Source: JBBAGC01 sp964491265 (GTDB lineage: Bacteria > Spirochaetota > UBA4802 > UBA5550). From it: a DNA stretch of 64,000 nucleotides. Below the pieces are notes generated by a model that ran no database searches, was not told the DNA's origin, and saw only the letters and a program-made list of their open reading frames with translations. Below, in pieces: positions 24,874 through 33,478 of the stretch. The DNA is taken from contig CAZBFP010000015.1 of NCBI GenBank assembly GCA_964491265.1, positions 26,999 through 90,998 of the forward strand. Direction: 5' to 3'. The position numbers and the translations under genes were made by a program. Within the stretch, counting starts at the first letter, position 1, and every line of letters starts with the position of its first letter.

Positions 24874-25755
24874 TTACTTAAAAGCGTAAATTACCATAGA
24901 GCTGGTCATTGCAAAATTTCCGGCATGTATTTTGCTTTTAAGGTGGTATGATGAAATCCTTAACCAGGCTTTGTAATCCCGAATTGTTTTAAAATTCCCC
25001 CGTGATTTCATAAGCTTGGGGAGGAGCCCGAACTCAACAGGGTAGAAAACCTTTATTTTTGTGAAGCCCGTGCTCCGGAGGGCGCGGGTCAGGTTGGCCA
25101 TTGTAAAATAGGAGAGATGCCCGGGCATAAAGTATTCGTAATCTTTACCCAGCTTCTTTGCCTGTTGACCCGCCATATTAGCTGTCTGTATTACCAGGAG
25201 CCCATCATTCTTTAAAAGCCTGAAACATTCCTCAATGGCAAAGAGGGGGTTCTCCAGGTGTTCAATCAGCTCAATCATTGTTATTGCTGAAAAGAAATTT
25301 CCAGGGAAAGGGTGATCCTCAATTGTGCCGTGATGAATTTTATCCCCGAAAACTGAAGATGCGTGGCTGTATGCGTATTCAGATGCTTCAATTCCGTAGG
25401 GGGTGTGGAATTCTGATGCTGCTTCAAGGAGACCGCCGAAAGAGCATCCTATGTCGAGAAAGTTCCCATTTTTAATATATCTGTTTATTACTTTTACGCG
25501 TTTGTTCCATACATGGTTGGAGAATTTTTTAATCTTCCTTTCATCTATATATGAATAATCAGCATCTCCCTTAAAGTAATCCTCCGAGTATAATGATTTT
25601 ACTGTTTCATCATCCAGGGCAGGGTTCATGAAAATAAAGCCGCAATTGCTGCATATATCAGTCTTGAATTTAATTTCATATTTATCAATTGAGTAGTGTG
25701 CGCATATTGGTCCGCTTCTGCAAAGGGGACAGTTTGTTCTTTTCTCTTTAAACAT
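24874..25755 (-). CDS. Class I SAM-dependent methyltransferase with N-terminal Cys cluster
   Basis: The 293-residue protein starts with a zinc-ribbon-like segment (CPLCRSGPICAHY ... CSNCGFIFMNP, ~9-45), followed by a methyltransferase domain: FLDIGCSFGGLLEAA (SAM motif I, ~99-113), a TMIELIEHLENP motif and LLKNDGLLVIQTAN. This Cys-cluster plus methyltransferase arrangement is common in enzymes acting on sugars or small molecules of envelope glycans. The C-terminus is less conserved. It is monocistronic; the substrate is unknown. Confidence 0.82.
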   Translation of the reverse strand: MFKEKRTNCPLCRSGPICAHYSIDKYEIKFKTDICSNCGFIFMNPALDDETVKSLYSEDYFKGDADYSYIDERKIKKFSNHVWNKRVKVINRYIKNGNFLDIGCSFGGLLEAASEFHTPYGIEASEYAYSHASSVFGDKIHHGTIEDHPFPGNFFSAITMIELIEHLENPLFAIEECFRLLKNDGLLVIQTANMAGQQAKKLGKDYEYFMPGHLSYFTMANLTRALRSTGFTKIKVFYPVEFGLLPKLMKSRGNFKTIRDYKAWLRISSYHLKSKIHAGNFAMTSSMVIYAFK

Positions 25756-25780
25756 AATTTATTTTCGTTGCAGTTTAAAT

Positions 25781-26692
25781 TTAAACCGCTTCGCAGTACC
25801 CCATTTTTTGGTATTTATCCCATTTTTTATCAACAGCTCTCTGTATCTCCTCTACAACTGAGTCTGGTGCGGTTCTGAATCTATCCTGTGATCTTATGTA
25901 TTCCTCAACAGGATTTCTTATCCCCTTTTCTGCATTTTTTCTCGTTTGCCCCGTAAATCTGAATTCCCCTTCATCTATTTCGTAGAGGTCAAATATTCCG
26001 CAGTCAATAGCCATGCGCCCCATTTTAACCGTTAGTGAAGGGTCATATCCCCAGCCAGGGGCACAGGGGGCAAGGATGTGGATGTATCTGGTTCCATAAA
26101 TATCTTTTGCTTTTTTAAATTTATCGTAAAGATCTCCCGGATATGAGGGGCAGGCAGTTGCCACATAGGGTATATTGTGAGCAGCCATTATCATGGGCAT
26201 ATCTTTTTTCGGCTCAAATTTCCCGTCCGGAGTTGTTGTTGTGAATGCCCCTTTAGGTGTGCTTCCTGAGCGCTGGGTCCCTGTGTTCATATATCCTTCG
26301 TTGTCATAACTGACATATAGAAAATCGGTATTCCGCTCAGCAGCGCCGGAAAGTGCCTGGATCCCTATGTCAGCTGTACCGCCGTCTCCGGCCCATCCCA
26401 CAACTGTAATCTCATCTTTCCCCAGGACTCTCAGTGCAGCCTTAATCCCTGTGGCTGATGCTGCGGTTGTTTCAAAAGCTGTATTAAGGCATGGAACCAG
26501 CATTGAGGAAACCGGGTACATCCCCTGAAGTACTGTAAGGCAGCTTGCAGGAACAGTTAAAACTGTTTCCTGTCCCAGGGCTTTGAGGCCGTGTCTGTAT
26601 GCTATAGAGAGGCCGCATCCGATGCATGCCCTGTTCCCCGGAAGTGCATACTCAAATTCAGGGAGTGTTAGAGGAGTTGTGTTAGATTCCAT
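25781..26692 (-). CDS. porB: Pyruvate:ferredoxin oxidoreductase, beta subunit
   Basis: The thiamine-diphosphate subunit of PFOR, which converts pyruvate and CoA to acetyl-CoA, CO2 and reduced ferredoxin. The 303-residue protein has Fe-S cysteines (Cys23, Cys26, Cys51 and one near 213) and the TPP motif GDGGTADIGIQALSGAAERN, with GDG at 102-104 and Asn131 in DNEGYMNTG. It is the last gene of a por operon in the order porC-porD-porA-porB, 12 nt after porA. Pyruvate specificity is inferred from overall similarity and subunit layout; 2-oxoacid relatives exist. Confidence 0.9.
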   Translation of the reverse strand: MESNTTPLTLPEFEYALPGNRACIGCGLSIAYRHGLKALGQETVLTVPASCLTVLQGMYPVSSMLVPCLNTAFETTAASATGIKAALRVLGKDEITVVGWAGDGGTADIGIQALSGAAERNTDFLYVSYDNEGYMNTGTQRSGSTPKGAFTTTTPDGKFEPKKDMPMIMAAHNIPYVATACPSYPGDLYDKFKKAKDIYGTRYIHILAPCAPGWGYDPSLTVKMGRMAIDCGIFDLYEIDEGEFRFTGQTRKNAEKGIRNPVEEYIRSQDRFRTAPDSVVEEIQRAVDKKWDKYQKMGYCEAV

Positions 26693-26704
26693 TATATTCT
26701 CCGG

Positions 26705-27937
26705 TCAGTATCTGCAGTTTATAAATTCAGCCGGCTTTCCTGTTCCGGTTGCATTGTCTTTTAAAAATGATATTGTTTTTTCAAGAGCTTCAATTATGTG
26801 GGAGGCATTTACGTCTCTCCCACCCAGCCCCATTATATATCCATGAACAGGGATAACCGCTCCTGAGTCGTAGAGTGCTGATTTCAACTCAGTGCAGAGA
26901 GCCCCTTCATTGCCGAAACTTATATCTTTTTCCATAACAGCAACAGCTCTGCATCCTGTTTCTTTAATTAATGCGGAAATAATTACAGAGGGGAATGGCC
27001 TGAATAGGCGCAGATGAATTACCCCCGCCTTTATCCCATTATCCCGCATCATGTCAGCAGCATCCATGGCCTCGCTTGCAAGACTCCCCATAGAAAAGAT
27101 TATATACTCAGCTTCTTCTGTTTTATATAAATCATAGAGTCCGTAGGAGCGGCCGAATTTATCTCCAAACTCCGCACCGGTATCTTTTACAACATCAATG
27201 GCTTCAATGTGGGCCTGCTGCAGGGTGTATCTGAATTCAAAGTATCCGTGGCACAGGGTCCCGTCCGCATTTGCGCGGGGATCTGCCAGGGTAACGGGAT
27301 TTATATTTTTTGGATCTGCTGTGTCTATTATTGTATGGGGCACATAATCGGGGAGGAAGGATTTTACCAGAGCAGGTTCAGGAATCGATACCGGCATCAT
27401 TGTGTGGGAGAGTACATACCCGTCATAACATACCATCACAGGGAGCATAACCTTTTCTGCTATCCTGTAAGCCTGGATTATACTGTCCAGCACCTCCTGG
27501 TTGTTGCGGCAGTATATCTGCATCCACCCTGTGTCGCGCTGTGAAATTGTATCCTGCTGGTCGTTGAGGATGCTCCATGGTGCAGCCAGGGCCCTGTTGG
27601 GTATTGCCATTACTATGGGGAGCCTGGTCCCTGCTGCCCAGTGAAGCATTTCGTGCATTAGGGCCAGTCCATTGGCGCAGCTTGCAGTGAACACCCTGGC
27701 TCCCACAGCAGATGCTGAAATGCAGACTGTTATTGCGCTGTGCTCGCTCTCCACCGTGACAATTTCAGCCTTCATCTCGCCATTCTGCACAAATTCTATA
27801 AGTTTTTCCATTACCGGGGATTGGGGTGTAATAGGGTAGGCGGATATAATCTGCGCGCCTGACAGTCTTGCCCCCCATGCAGCGGCATAGTTTGCTGTTA
27901 GTATTTCTGTTTGTGAAGCTTTTACTGTGTTATTCAT
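26705..27937 (-). CDS. porA: Pyruvate:ferredoxin oxidoreductase, alpha subunit
   Basis: With ATG 27937 the protein has 410 residues. The N-terminal domain holds ISAYPITPQSPV, ESEHSAI and the GARVFTASCANGLALMHEML block typical of PFOR domain I, and a C-terminal domain II (YIIFSMGSLASEAMDAADMMRDNGIKAGVIHLRLFRPFP). This subunit forms the active-site dimer with porB. The gap to the porD stop is 4 nt. The ORF is open further upstream inside porD, but MNNTVKASQTEI is the sensible start. Confidence 0.92.
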   Translation of the reverse strand: MNNTVKASQTEILTANYAAAWGARLSGAQIISAYPITPQSPVMEKLIEFVQNGEMKAEIVTVESEHSAITVCISASAVGARVFTASCANGLALMHEMLHWAAGTRLPIVMAIPNRALAAPWSILNDQQDTISQRDTGWMQIYCRNNQEVLDSIIQAYRIAEKVMLPVMVCYDGYVLSHTMMPVSIPEPALVKSFLPDYVPHTIIDTADPKNINPVTLADPRANADGTLCHGYFEFRYTLQQAHIEAIDVVKDTGAEFGDKFGRSYGLYDLYKTEEAEYIIFSMGSLASEAMDAADMMRDNGIKAGVIHLRLFRPFPSVIISALIKETGCRAVAVMEKDISFGNEGALCTELKSALYDSGAVIPVHGYIMGLGGRDVNASHIIEALEKTISFLKDNATGTGKPAEFINCRY

Positions 27938-27941
27938 ATAT

Positions 27942-28265
27942 TTAACCTGCAGCTGTTTTTTCAGAATTCTGATCAATCATTGTTATTGCCTTTGTCGGGC
28001 ACTCCTCCGCGCAAATTCCGCACCCTTTGCAGTACTTCAGGTCGATTACCGGGGGTACTGTTCTTGATATAACCGCATCAGGGCAGTACATCCAGCATAT
28101 AAAGCATGCTTCTTTATTTGTTCTGGCAGGAGTACACTTTTTATAATCTATTTGAGGGTATTTTACCCTCCAGTCCCCTGTACGGCCTGCTTCCCCATTT
28201 GCCGGTGAGGAAGCTGCTGCAAGGTGGCCGCAGCTTCGGGTTTTAGGCAGATCACTATTGTTCAT
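27942..28265 (-). CDS. porD: Pyruvate:ferredoxin oxidoreductase, delta (ferredoxin) subunit
   Basis: The 107-residue protein has two 4Fe-4S-binding Cys clusters: C-TPARTNKEA-CFICWMYCP (first, with a long initial spacing) and YCKGCGICAEECP (second, regular). It passes electrons from the TPP site to external ferredoxin. The ATG at 28265 lies inside the last codons of porC (11-nt overlap), giving translational coupling. The N-terminal ~45 residues are Ala/Gly-rich and unusual for this subunit. Confidence 0.9.
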   Translation of the reverse strand: MNNSDLPKTRSCGHLAAASSPANGEAGRTGDWRVKYPQIDYKKCTPARTNKEACFICWMYCPDAVISRTVPPVIDLKYCKGCGICAEECPTKAITMIDQNSEKTAAG

Positions 28266-28836
28266 ATATCCTCGTTTTATTAAATGCAGCGGACGCTGCT
28301 TCAATATTTTTTTTACCTTTAGTTTCGCCGAATTTTGATCTGATAGCTTCTATGACAGATTCCATTTTAAGAAGTGAAGTCAGTTTTACGAAAGATCCGA
28401 GAATGGGTGTATTAAGAATAGGTACTCCGGCGGTTTTAAGGCCGCAGCCAAGGGCAATGCTGGTGATGTCTGCGGTGCCGACCCGGGCAAAAATTGAGAG
28501 CCCCAGCTCTTCAGGGGATTTTGTTGAATTTATAAGTATTACAGTTGAAGGATCGAGTTTGCCTGACAGGTTCAATACCGGGAGAAGGGTGGGGTCAAGT
28601 ACAACTGCATAATCGGGGTTTGTGACCTGCGAAAAAATGCGTATAGGCTCTCTGGAGAGTCTGAGAAATGCTGCTACAGGTGCGCCTCTTCTTTCTGCTC
28701 CAAATGATGGCGCTGTGGTTATTCCCGGGTACCCTTCAATATCAGCTGCTTCAGCAATAAGCTGACTTGCAGTAATGGCACCCTGGCCGCCCCGTCCATA
28801 CCAGATGATCTCTGTGTATTTTTTGTTCTTCTGCAT
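28255..28836 (-). CDS. porC: Pyruvate:ferredoxin oxidoreductase, gamma subunit
   Basis: The 193-residue protein has the gamma-subunit hallmark WYGRGGQGAITASQLIAEAA (~12-31), then TAPSFGAERRGAPVAAFLRLS, with the conserved RRG motif, and VVLDPTLL. It is the first gene of porCDAB. In the ~265 bp upstream I see a small hairpin (CTGCC/GGCAG near 28911-28929) but no clear promoter on this strand. Confidence 0.92.
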   Translation of the reverse strand: MQKNKKYTEIIWYGRGGQGAITASQLIAEAADIEGYPGITTAPSFGAERRGAPVAAFLRLSREPIRIFSQVTNPDYAVVLDPTLLPVLNLSGKLDPSTVILINSTKSPEELGLSIFARVGTADITSIALGCGLKTAGVPILNTPILGSFVKLTSLLKMESVIEAIRSKFGETKGKKNIEAASAAFNKTRIYEQ

Positions 28837-29102
28837 TATGTAACCATATCCGTAATGAATTTTTGTTGATATAGCACTTATTTTTGAACAGCAGAAATTT
28901 AATATAAAAATCTGCCTTACTCTCAGGCAGAATCACTATGATTGCAGGAAATATCAAGTATCTTTCTTTGATGTATGGGGGATTTTTTGAGAAAATTTAT
29001 GGAGGTCTTAAAAAAAATATGATTTTTGAGAAATATATTCCCTTACAGGGGGGAATTGACAATTTCCGGAGGATTATAATTTCTTTAATAATTGTATAGC
29101 TT

Positions 29103-29519
29103 TTATGAAAGGTTTTTTTCTTTTCTTTCCTTCATTTGAGAATGTCGGCCATAAATAAAAATCCCTACCAGGATGACTAAGCTTGTTATTATTATCTGTA
29201 ATCCTACAGCTGATTTATCATTTAATATGATAATGATACCACCGATGATTGCAGTCATCGTAATTAAAAAAGCCATCCACATCCCGAGTGACTCTTTGTT
29301 AATATTTGAACTTACTACTTTTTCTTCAAGACTAATTCTGTGACTGGTTTGTTTTTCGGCCATGGATAGAATTCTTTCAGCTGATCCAGGTAAAACCCGA
29401 TCATAATCCTCAAACATTTGTGGTGGTGGGATTGGCGCAGAATATGATAATGAACTTTGTTGTATCAGAGTTGAGTTTTTGTTTTGTGCGGTTGTTTTTG
29501 GTTTAGTTCTTTTGGGCAT
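29103..29519 (-). CDS. DUF2335 membrane protein
   Basis: The 138-residue protein matches DUF2335: a disordered N-terminus, the SYSAPIPPPQMFEDYDRVLPGSAERILSMAEKQTSHR block (~25-62), and two C-terminal membrane helices (~83-99 and ~105-122) followed by YGRHSQMKERK. Members are widespread, of unknown function, and often lie near mobile or accessory genes. It starts 1 nt after the small gene upstream and is probably cotranscribed with it. Confidence 0.85.
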   Translation of the reverse strand: MPKRTKPKTTAQNKNSTLIQQSSLSYSAPIPPPQMFEDYDRVLPGSAERILSMAEKQTSHRISLEEKVVSSNINKESLGMWMAFLITMTAIIGGIIIILNDKSAVGLQIIITSLVILVGIFIYGRHSQMKERKEKNLS

Positions 29520-29520
29520 G

Positions 29521-29733
29521 TTATTCGTTTTTGTTTAGAGATTCGTTTATGGTATATTTTATATCGTTCCCTATTGTCACCCAGTCGCTTTTTAAAGCTG
29601 CTAAGTCTGCCTGTTGAGGGGTTTGTTTTATGTTATAGGAGTCAAAGGTGCCTCCAATATCCAATACCCGTGACATCCCGGACAGAAAAGATGGCTGAGC
29701 GTAAAGTATATCTGTATAACTATATTTTCCCAT
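29521..29733 (-). CDS. Small protein of unknown function upstream of the DUF2335 gene
   Basis: A 70-residue ORF (PSFLSGMSRVLDIGGTFDSYN ... LKSDWVTIGNDIKYTI). I do not recognise a family. The tight spacing to the DUF2335 gene (1 nt between stop and start) and the sensible amino-acid composition support it as real. Similar short proteins accompany DUF2335 genes in other genomes, as far as I recall, without a known role. Confidence 0.65.
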   Translation of the reverse strand: MGKYSYTDILYAQPSFLSGMSRVLDIGGTFDSYNIKQTPQQADLAALKSDWVTIGNDIKYTINESLNKNE

Positions 29734-29959
29734 AATTTTACTTCCCTTTTCAATTTAAGTATGATATTCTTTATAAATTGTTACAATTAATATATCGATG
29801 TCATAAAATTTCAATATGTTTTAATATAATTAAAATGTTTTTTAAGCTTTGACCATATAAGCACATTTTCTTAATGAATATGTTAATGTAAGTTAATTAT
29901 AAATTAAATATAGTATAATATTTTAGCATAAACAATCATATAATGTTTAATTATAAAAT

Positions 29960-29987
29960 AAAACCCCTGATTTTTCAGGGGTTTTTT
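29960..29987 (-). terminator. Intrinsic terminator downstream of tRNA-Gly
   Basis: AAAACCCCTGA pairs with TCAGGGGTTTT around a short T loop, with A-run and T-run on both sides, so it works on either strand. It lies 9 bp from the tRNA 3' end. Confidence 0.88.
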
Positions 29988-29995
29988 ACTTTATG

Positions 29996-30066
29996 AGCGG
30001 GTGATGGGAATCGAACCCACGTAGTCAGCTTGGAAGGCTGAAGTTCTACCACTGAACTACACCCGC
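29996..30066 (-). tRNA. tRNA-Gly (anticodon UCC)
   Basis: Folds as a full 71-nt cloverleaf on the minus strand: acceptor GCGGGTG/CACCCGC, D arm GTTCAGTGGTAGAAC, anticodon stem TCAGC/GCTGA with loop CTTCCAA (anticodon TCC), T arm with TTCGATT and discriminator T. CCA is not encoded. It reads GGA/GGG codons. Confidence 0.95.
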
Positions 30067-30145
30067 ATTAACGAAATGTAATAGATAATTATATGGGATA
30101 TGAGTCAAGAAAAAATATTATTTTTTTCAAAAAACCCTTTTCTCC

Positions 30146-30189
30146 TTGACAATTATGTCTCCTGGGGTTAAAAGTGGGGAATAGTGGTG
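30146..30189 (+). promoter_or_regulatory. dcw promoter with MraZ-box-like repeats
   Basis: TTGACA (30146-30151) and a -10-like TTAAAA (30168-30173, 16-bp spacer) precede mraZ. Overlapping and following are TGGGG (30163), TGGGG (30175) and TGGTG (30185), spaced 12 and 10 bp, resembling the TGGGN repeats bound by MraZ. Autorepression of the whole dcw run is the likely purpose. Confidence 0.6.
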
Positions 30190-30236
30190 AAAATTGTTGA
30201 AAAAAACCACATACAGGGTAAAACTGGTAATAAATT

Positions 30237-30674
30237 ATGTTTATGGGCGAATATTCCCCGGCTCTTGATGAAAAAGGAAGAGTGGCTGTTCCTGCCAGGC
30301 TTAGAAAAGCCTTTGGGGAGTCTTCTGTTGTGGAAAGGCTTGTTCTTACTCACGGTTTTGATAAATGTCTCATGGCTTTTCGTGAGGATGACTGGAAAGA
30401 GTTTGTTGAGAAAAAGCTGATGCCCCTTTCTCAATCAGACCCTAAGCATAGAATGAGTGTAAGATTTCTTGTGGGGGGCGCCAGCGATTGCGAGCTTGAT
30501 AAGCAGGGGAGACTGGTTATCCCTTCTTATCTTTTAAATTATGCTGATATTAAGGGTGATGTAATTATTCTGGGCCTTTATAATAAAATAGAAATCTGGT
30601 CAAAAGAGGTTTATGAAGAGTATAAACCGAAAGGTGAGCTCCTTGACTCCTTTGCAGATGATCTGGGTTTTTAG
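30237..30674 (+). CDS. mraZ: Transcriptional regulator MraZ
   Basis: The 145-residue protein has the two SpoVT-AbrB-like halves of MraZ: GEYSPALDEKGRVAVPARLRKAF (~4-26) and DCELDKQGRLVIPSYLL (~82-98). MraZ forms an octameric or dodecameric ring and represses the dcw promoter by binding repeated TGGGN boxes, which are present just upstream (30163-30189). ATG 30237 or 30243 could start it. The stop abuts the rsmH start (TAGATG). Confidence 0.95.
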   Translation: MFMGEYSPALDEKGRVAVPARLRKAFGESSVVERLVLTHGFDKCLMAFREDDWKEFVEKKLMPLSQSDPKHRMSVRFLVGGASDCELDKQGRLVIPSYLLNYADIKGDVIILGLYNKIEIWSKEVYEEYKPKGELLDSFADDLGF

Positions 30675-31679
30675 ATGAAACGCATTCCAATGAGACATAA
30701 TCATGAGAATACAAGGGATGTGGATCAGTTTCACAATGATGGGTATGTTCACAAGTCTATACTCTGGCGCGAAATTGTTGACATCATAGGCTGTTCCCGG
30801 AAAAAAGGGGAGGGTCTCCTTGTTGACTGCACAATCGGAGAGGGGGGGCATTCGGAGATCCTCCTTAATGTTTTCGGCAGTCTTAAGATAAGGGGATTCG
30901 AAAGGGACAGTTCTATTCTTGAAAGGGCTCAGTCCAGGCTTTCGTCATACGGAGACCGCATTGAACTGATAAATGATAATTTTTCGCAGATAGCGGAATA
31001 TTTCCAGGATGGCGAAAAGCCTGATTATATTCTCTACGACTTCGGGATTTCATCTTATCATTTTGAAGTGAGCAAAAAGGGCTTCTCCTTTGCAGGTGAT
31101 GAGCCCCTGGATATGAGACTTGACAGTGATGGTGTTACAGCAGCTTACGTGGTTAATAATTATCCTGAAAGGGAGCTGGAAAGGATAATTATGGAATACG
31201 GTGAAGAGAACTGGGCAAGAAGAATAGCAAAGGTGATAGGTGACCGGAGAAAAAGTGAACCTGTGGAAACAACCGGGCAGTTGGCTTCCATAGTACTTGC
31301 TGCTATTCCTAAAAAGTTCCATGTGAAAAACATACACCCTGCTACAAGGGTGTTTCAGGCTTTAAGGATTGAGGTTAACAGGGAGCTTGCGGCTATTGAA
31401 GAGGGACTGGAGGGGGGATTTTCTGTTCTTAATGAGGATGGGGTTATAATGGCAATATCCTTTCATTCCCTTGAAGACAGGATAGTGAAAAATTATTTCA
31501 GGCGTCTTAAAAAAGGGTGTTCCTGTAAAAAGGATCCCCGGGAGTGCCAGTGCAGGCACAGTTCCTATGTGGAGCTATTGACAAAGAAGCCTCTCTCCCC
31601 CGATGATGATGAGATTTCCTGGAACAACAGGTCCAGGAGCGCCAAGCTGAGAGCTGCTGTTAAAACCGGCAGGAGCTGA
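30675..31679 (+). CDS. rsmH: 16S rRNA (cytosine1402-N4)-methyltransferase
   Basis: The 334-residue protein shows the MraW/RsmH motifs: YVHKSILWREI at the start, LVDCTIGEGGHSEILL (SAM binding), YILYDFGISSYHFE, RIAKVI, HPATRVFQALRIEVN and a C-terminal FHSLEDRIVKNYFRR. It adds the N4 methyl of m4Cm1402 in the decoding site. The DFGISS segment replaces the usual DLGVSS, a conservative change. It lies directly after mraZ, the standard order. Confidence 0.96.
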   Translation: MKRIPMRHNHENTRDVDQFHNDGYVHKSILWREIVDIIGCSRKKGEGLLVDCTIGEGGHSEILLNVFGSLKIRGFERDSSILERAQSRLSSYGDRIELINDNFSQIAEYFQDGEKPDYILYDFGISSYHFEVSKKGFSFAGDEPLDMRLDSDGVTAAYVVNNYPERELERIIMEYGEENWARRIAKVIGDRRKSEPVETTGQLASIVLAAIPKKFHVKNIHPATRVFQALRIEVNRELAAIEEGLEGGFSVLNEDGVIMAISFHSLEDRIVKNYFRRLKKGCSCKKDPRECQCRHSSYVELLTKKPLSPDDDEISWNNRSRSAKLRAAVKTGRS

Positions 31680-31689
31680 AAGAGGGTAG

Positions 31690-31977
31690 ATGAAGTACTT
31701 TTTTATTGTTATCATGATGAGCATTTTTATTATCACATATGTGTGGCAGAATATAGAGATAATGAAAATGAAAATGGAGTACAGAAAGCTGACCGGTGTT
31801 GAAAGGGAGCTGACTGAGAAAAACGACAGGGTAAGGTATAATCTTGAAAGTCTCAGAAGTTTCAGGTATATGAACAGTTTTGCTGAAAAAAACAGGCTTA
31901 AGCATATAAGCCCTGAAGATATAGCAACAGTAAGAATAGAGAGCAGGGAAAAGAAAAAAGAAGATGAAGATAAGTGA
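31690..31977 (+). CDS. ftsL: FtsL-like cell division protein
   Basis: The 95-residue bitopic protein has an N-terminal membrane helix (~3-19), a coiled-coil stretch (~25-55) and a charged tail, as in FtsL/DivIC. Sequence conservation in the family is low, so identification rests on size, topology and its place between rsmH and the mur genes. FtsL works with FtsQ and FtsB to activate the FtsW-FtsI septal synthase. The SD (GAGGG) is near, and the 3' end overlaps murE by 14 nt. ftsI, which normally follows ftsL, is absent. Confidence 0.78.
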   Translation: MKYFFIVIMMSIFIITYVWQNIEIMKMKMEYRKLTGVERELTEKNDRVRYNLESLRSFRYMNSFAEKNRLKHISPEDIATVRIESREKKKEDEDK

Positions 31978-33478
31978 ACTCATAGACCTTTCTCATGGAT
32001 CTGTATCCGCACTCGAAGGTTTTGTCTTTGAGGAGAAGGATATAGTTTCAATTGAGTACGATTCAAGAAAGGTTTATGCCGGATCGTTATTTGCGGCTGT
32101 GGCCGGTCTTGAAAGTGACGGGCACGATTTTATTAATGACGCCGTTGAAAAGGGGTGTGCTGCAATTGTTATCTCTGCTGCAATGGCTGATGATTTCAGG
32201 CACCTTGCGGGAAAGGGGATTACCATTCTTCTGTCAGATGATACCCGTAAATCACTGTCCAGGCTTTCCGCAGTATTCTGCGGCAATCCTTCACAGAAAC
32301 TTCATGTGACAGGTGTTACAGGTACAAACGGAAAAACATCCATCACCTATCTTCTTGAATCTGTATTTGCTGAGAATAATATAAAATGTGCAGTTATGGG
32401 AACCATCAATTACAGGTGGGGAGGGCATGAGGTTGAAGCGCCAAACACAACCCCTGAGTCGAGGGAGATTCAGTATATGCTTAAGCAGATGCTTGATGAT
32501 GGTGTTACCCATGTAATAATGGAGGTGTCATCCCATGCACTTGAGCTGAGCAGGGTTGATGATGTGGCCTTTGATAGCGCGGTTTTTACAAACCTTACCG
32601 GTGATCATATAGATTTTCACAAAACTATGGATAAATATTTTGCAGCAAAGAAAAGACTCTTCCATCTTCTCAATGCCTCACCTAAGCCGGATAAAAGTGC
32701 TGTAATAAATATTGATGACTCATACGGCAGAGTAATCGCTGATTACTGCAGGGGGATGAATTTTAAAACAGTAACTTTCGGGTTTTCTCAAGACTCGGAT
32801 ATTAAGGTTTTAAGTGAGTCTGTTCGAAACAGGATAACCGGTCTCTCCTACAGTTTTACTGCAGAAAATTTTCAGCGCAGTCTTGATCTTAAGCTTGCAG
32901 GAAGATTTCAGATCCATAATTCTCTCGCAGTTTTTGCATCTGCTCTTAATTCGGGGGTTTCTGCAGAGATTGTATGTTCCGGAATTGAAAAATTAAAAAG
33001 CATTCCCGGAAGGCTCCAGGTCCTTGAGTCGGGGCACGGTTTTTTTATTGTTGTGGATTATGCCCATACACCCGATGCGCTGCTTAAGCTTCTTCAGTCT
33101 CTATGTGAGATGGAGCACCGCAGATTGATAGCGGTTTTCGGATGCGGAGGGGACAGGGATAAAACCAAGAGACCGGTAATGGGAGCGATTGCGTCTGAAA
33201 ATGCAGATTATGCAATTGTAACCAGTGATAATCCCAGAACTGAGAATCCGGATGATATTATAAATGATATTGTTGCGGGGATAAAGAGTGAAAATTATAT
33301 AGTGGAATCTGACAGGGAGAAAGCTATAGAGAGAGCTGTAAGCACGGCTGAGCCTGGCGATATCATTGTTATTGCAGGGAAGGGGCATGAGGATTACCAG
33401 ATAATAGGAAAAACAAAGCGTCATTTTGATGACAGGGAGATTGCCCTGAAATATGCCTCTATGAGAGAAAGGAATTGA
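31964..33478 (+). CDS. murE: UDP-MurNAc-L-Ala-D-Glu--meso-DAP ligase
   Basis: Adds the third residue to the peptidoglycan stem. The 504-residue protein has the ATP loop GTNGKT at 120-125, APNTTPES (~159-166), the EVSSHAL block, the carbamylated-Lys region YFAAKKRLF and the motif DNPR at 422-425, which in MurE marks meso-diaminopimelate rather than lysine or ornithine. It overlaps ftsL by 14 nt and ends in an overlap with the murF TTG start. Confidence 0.96.
   Translation: MKISELIDLSHGSVSALEGFVFEEKDIVSIEYDSRKVYAGSLFAAVAGLESDGHDFINDAVEKGCAAIVISAAMADDFRHLAGKGITILLSDDTRKSLSRLSAVFCGNPSQKLHVTGVTGTNGKTSITYLLESVFAENNIKCAVMGTINYRWGGHEVEAPNTTPESREIQYMLKQMLDDGVTHVIMEVSSHALELSRVDDVAFDSAVFTNLTGDHIDFHKTMDKYFAAKKRLFHLLNASPKPDKSAVINIDDSYGRVIADYCRGMNFKTVTFGFSQDSDIKVLSESVRNRITGLSYSFTAENFQRSLDLKLAGRFQIHNSLAVFASALNSGVSAEIVCSGIEKLKSIPGRLQVLESGHGFFIVVDYAHTPDALLKLLQSLCEMEHRRLIAVFGCGGDRDKTKRPVMGAIASENADYAIVTSDNPRTENPDDIINDIVAGIKSENYIVESDREKAIERAVSTAEPGDIIVIAGKGHEDYQIIGKTKRHFDDREIALKYASMRERN

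Noticed and set aside
29057..29081. TTGACA/TATAAT-like pair on the plus strand near the DUF2335 stop
   Set aside because: No plus-strand gene follows; spacing is too short (13-15 bp).
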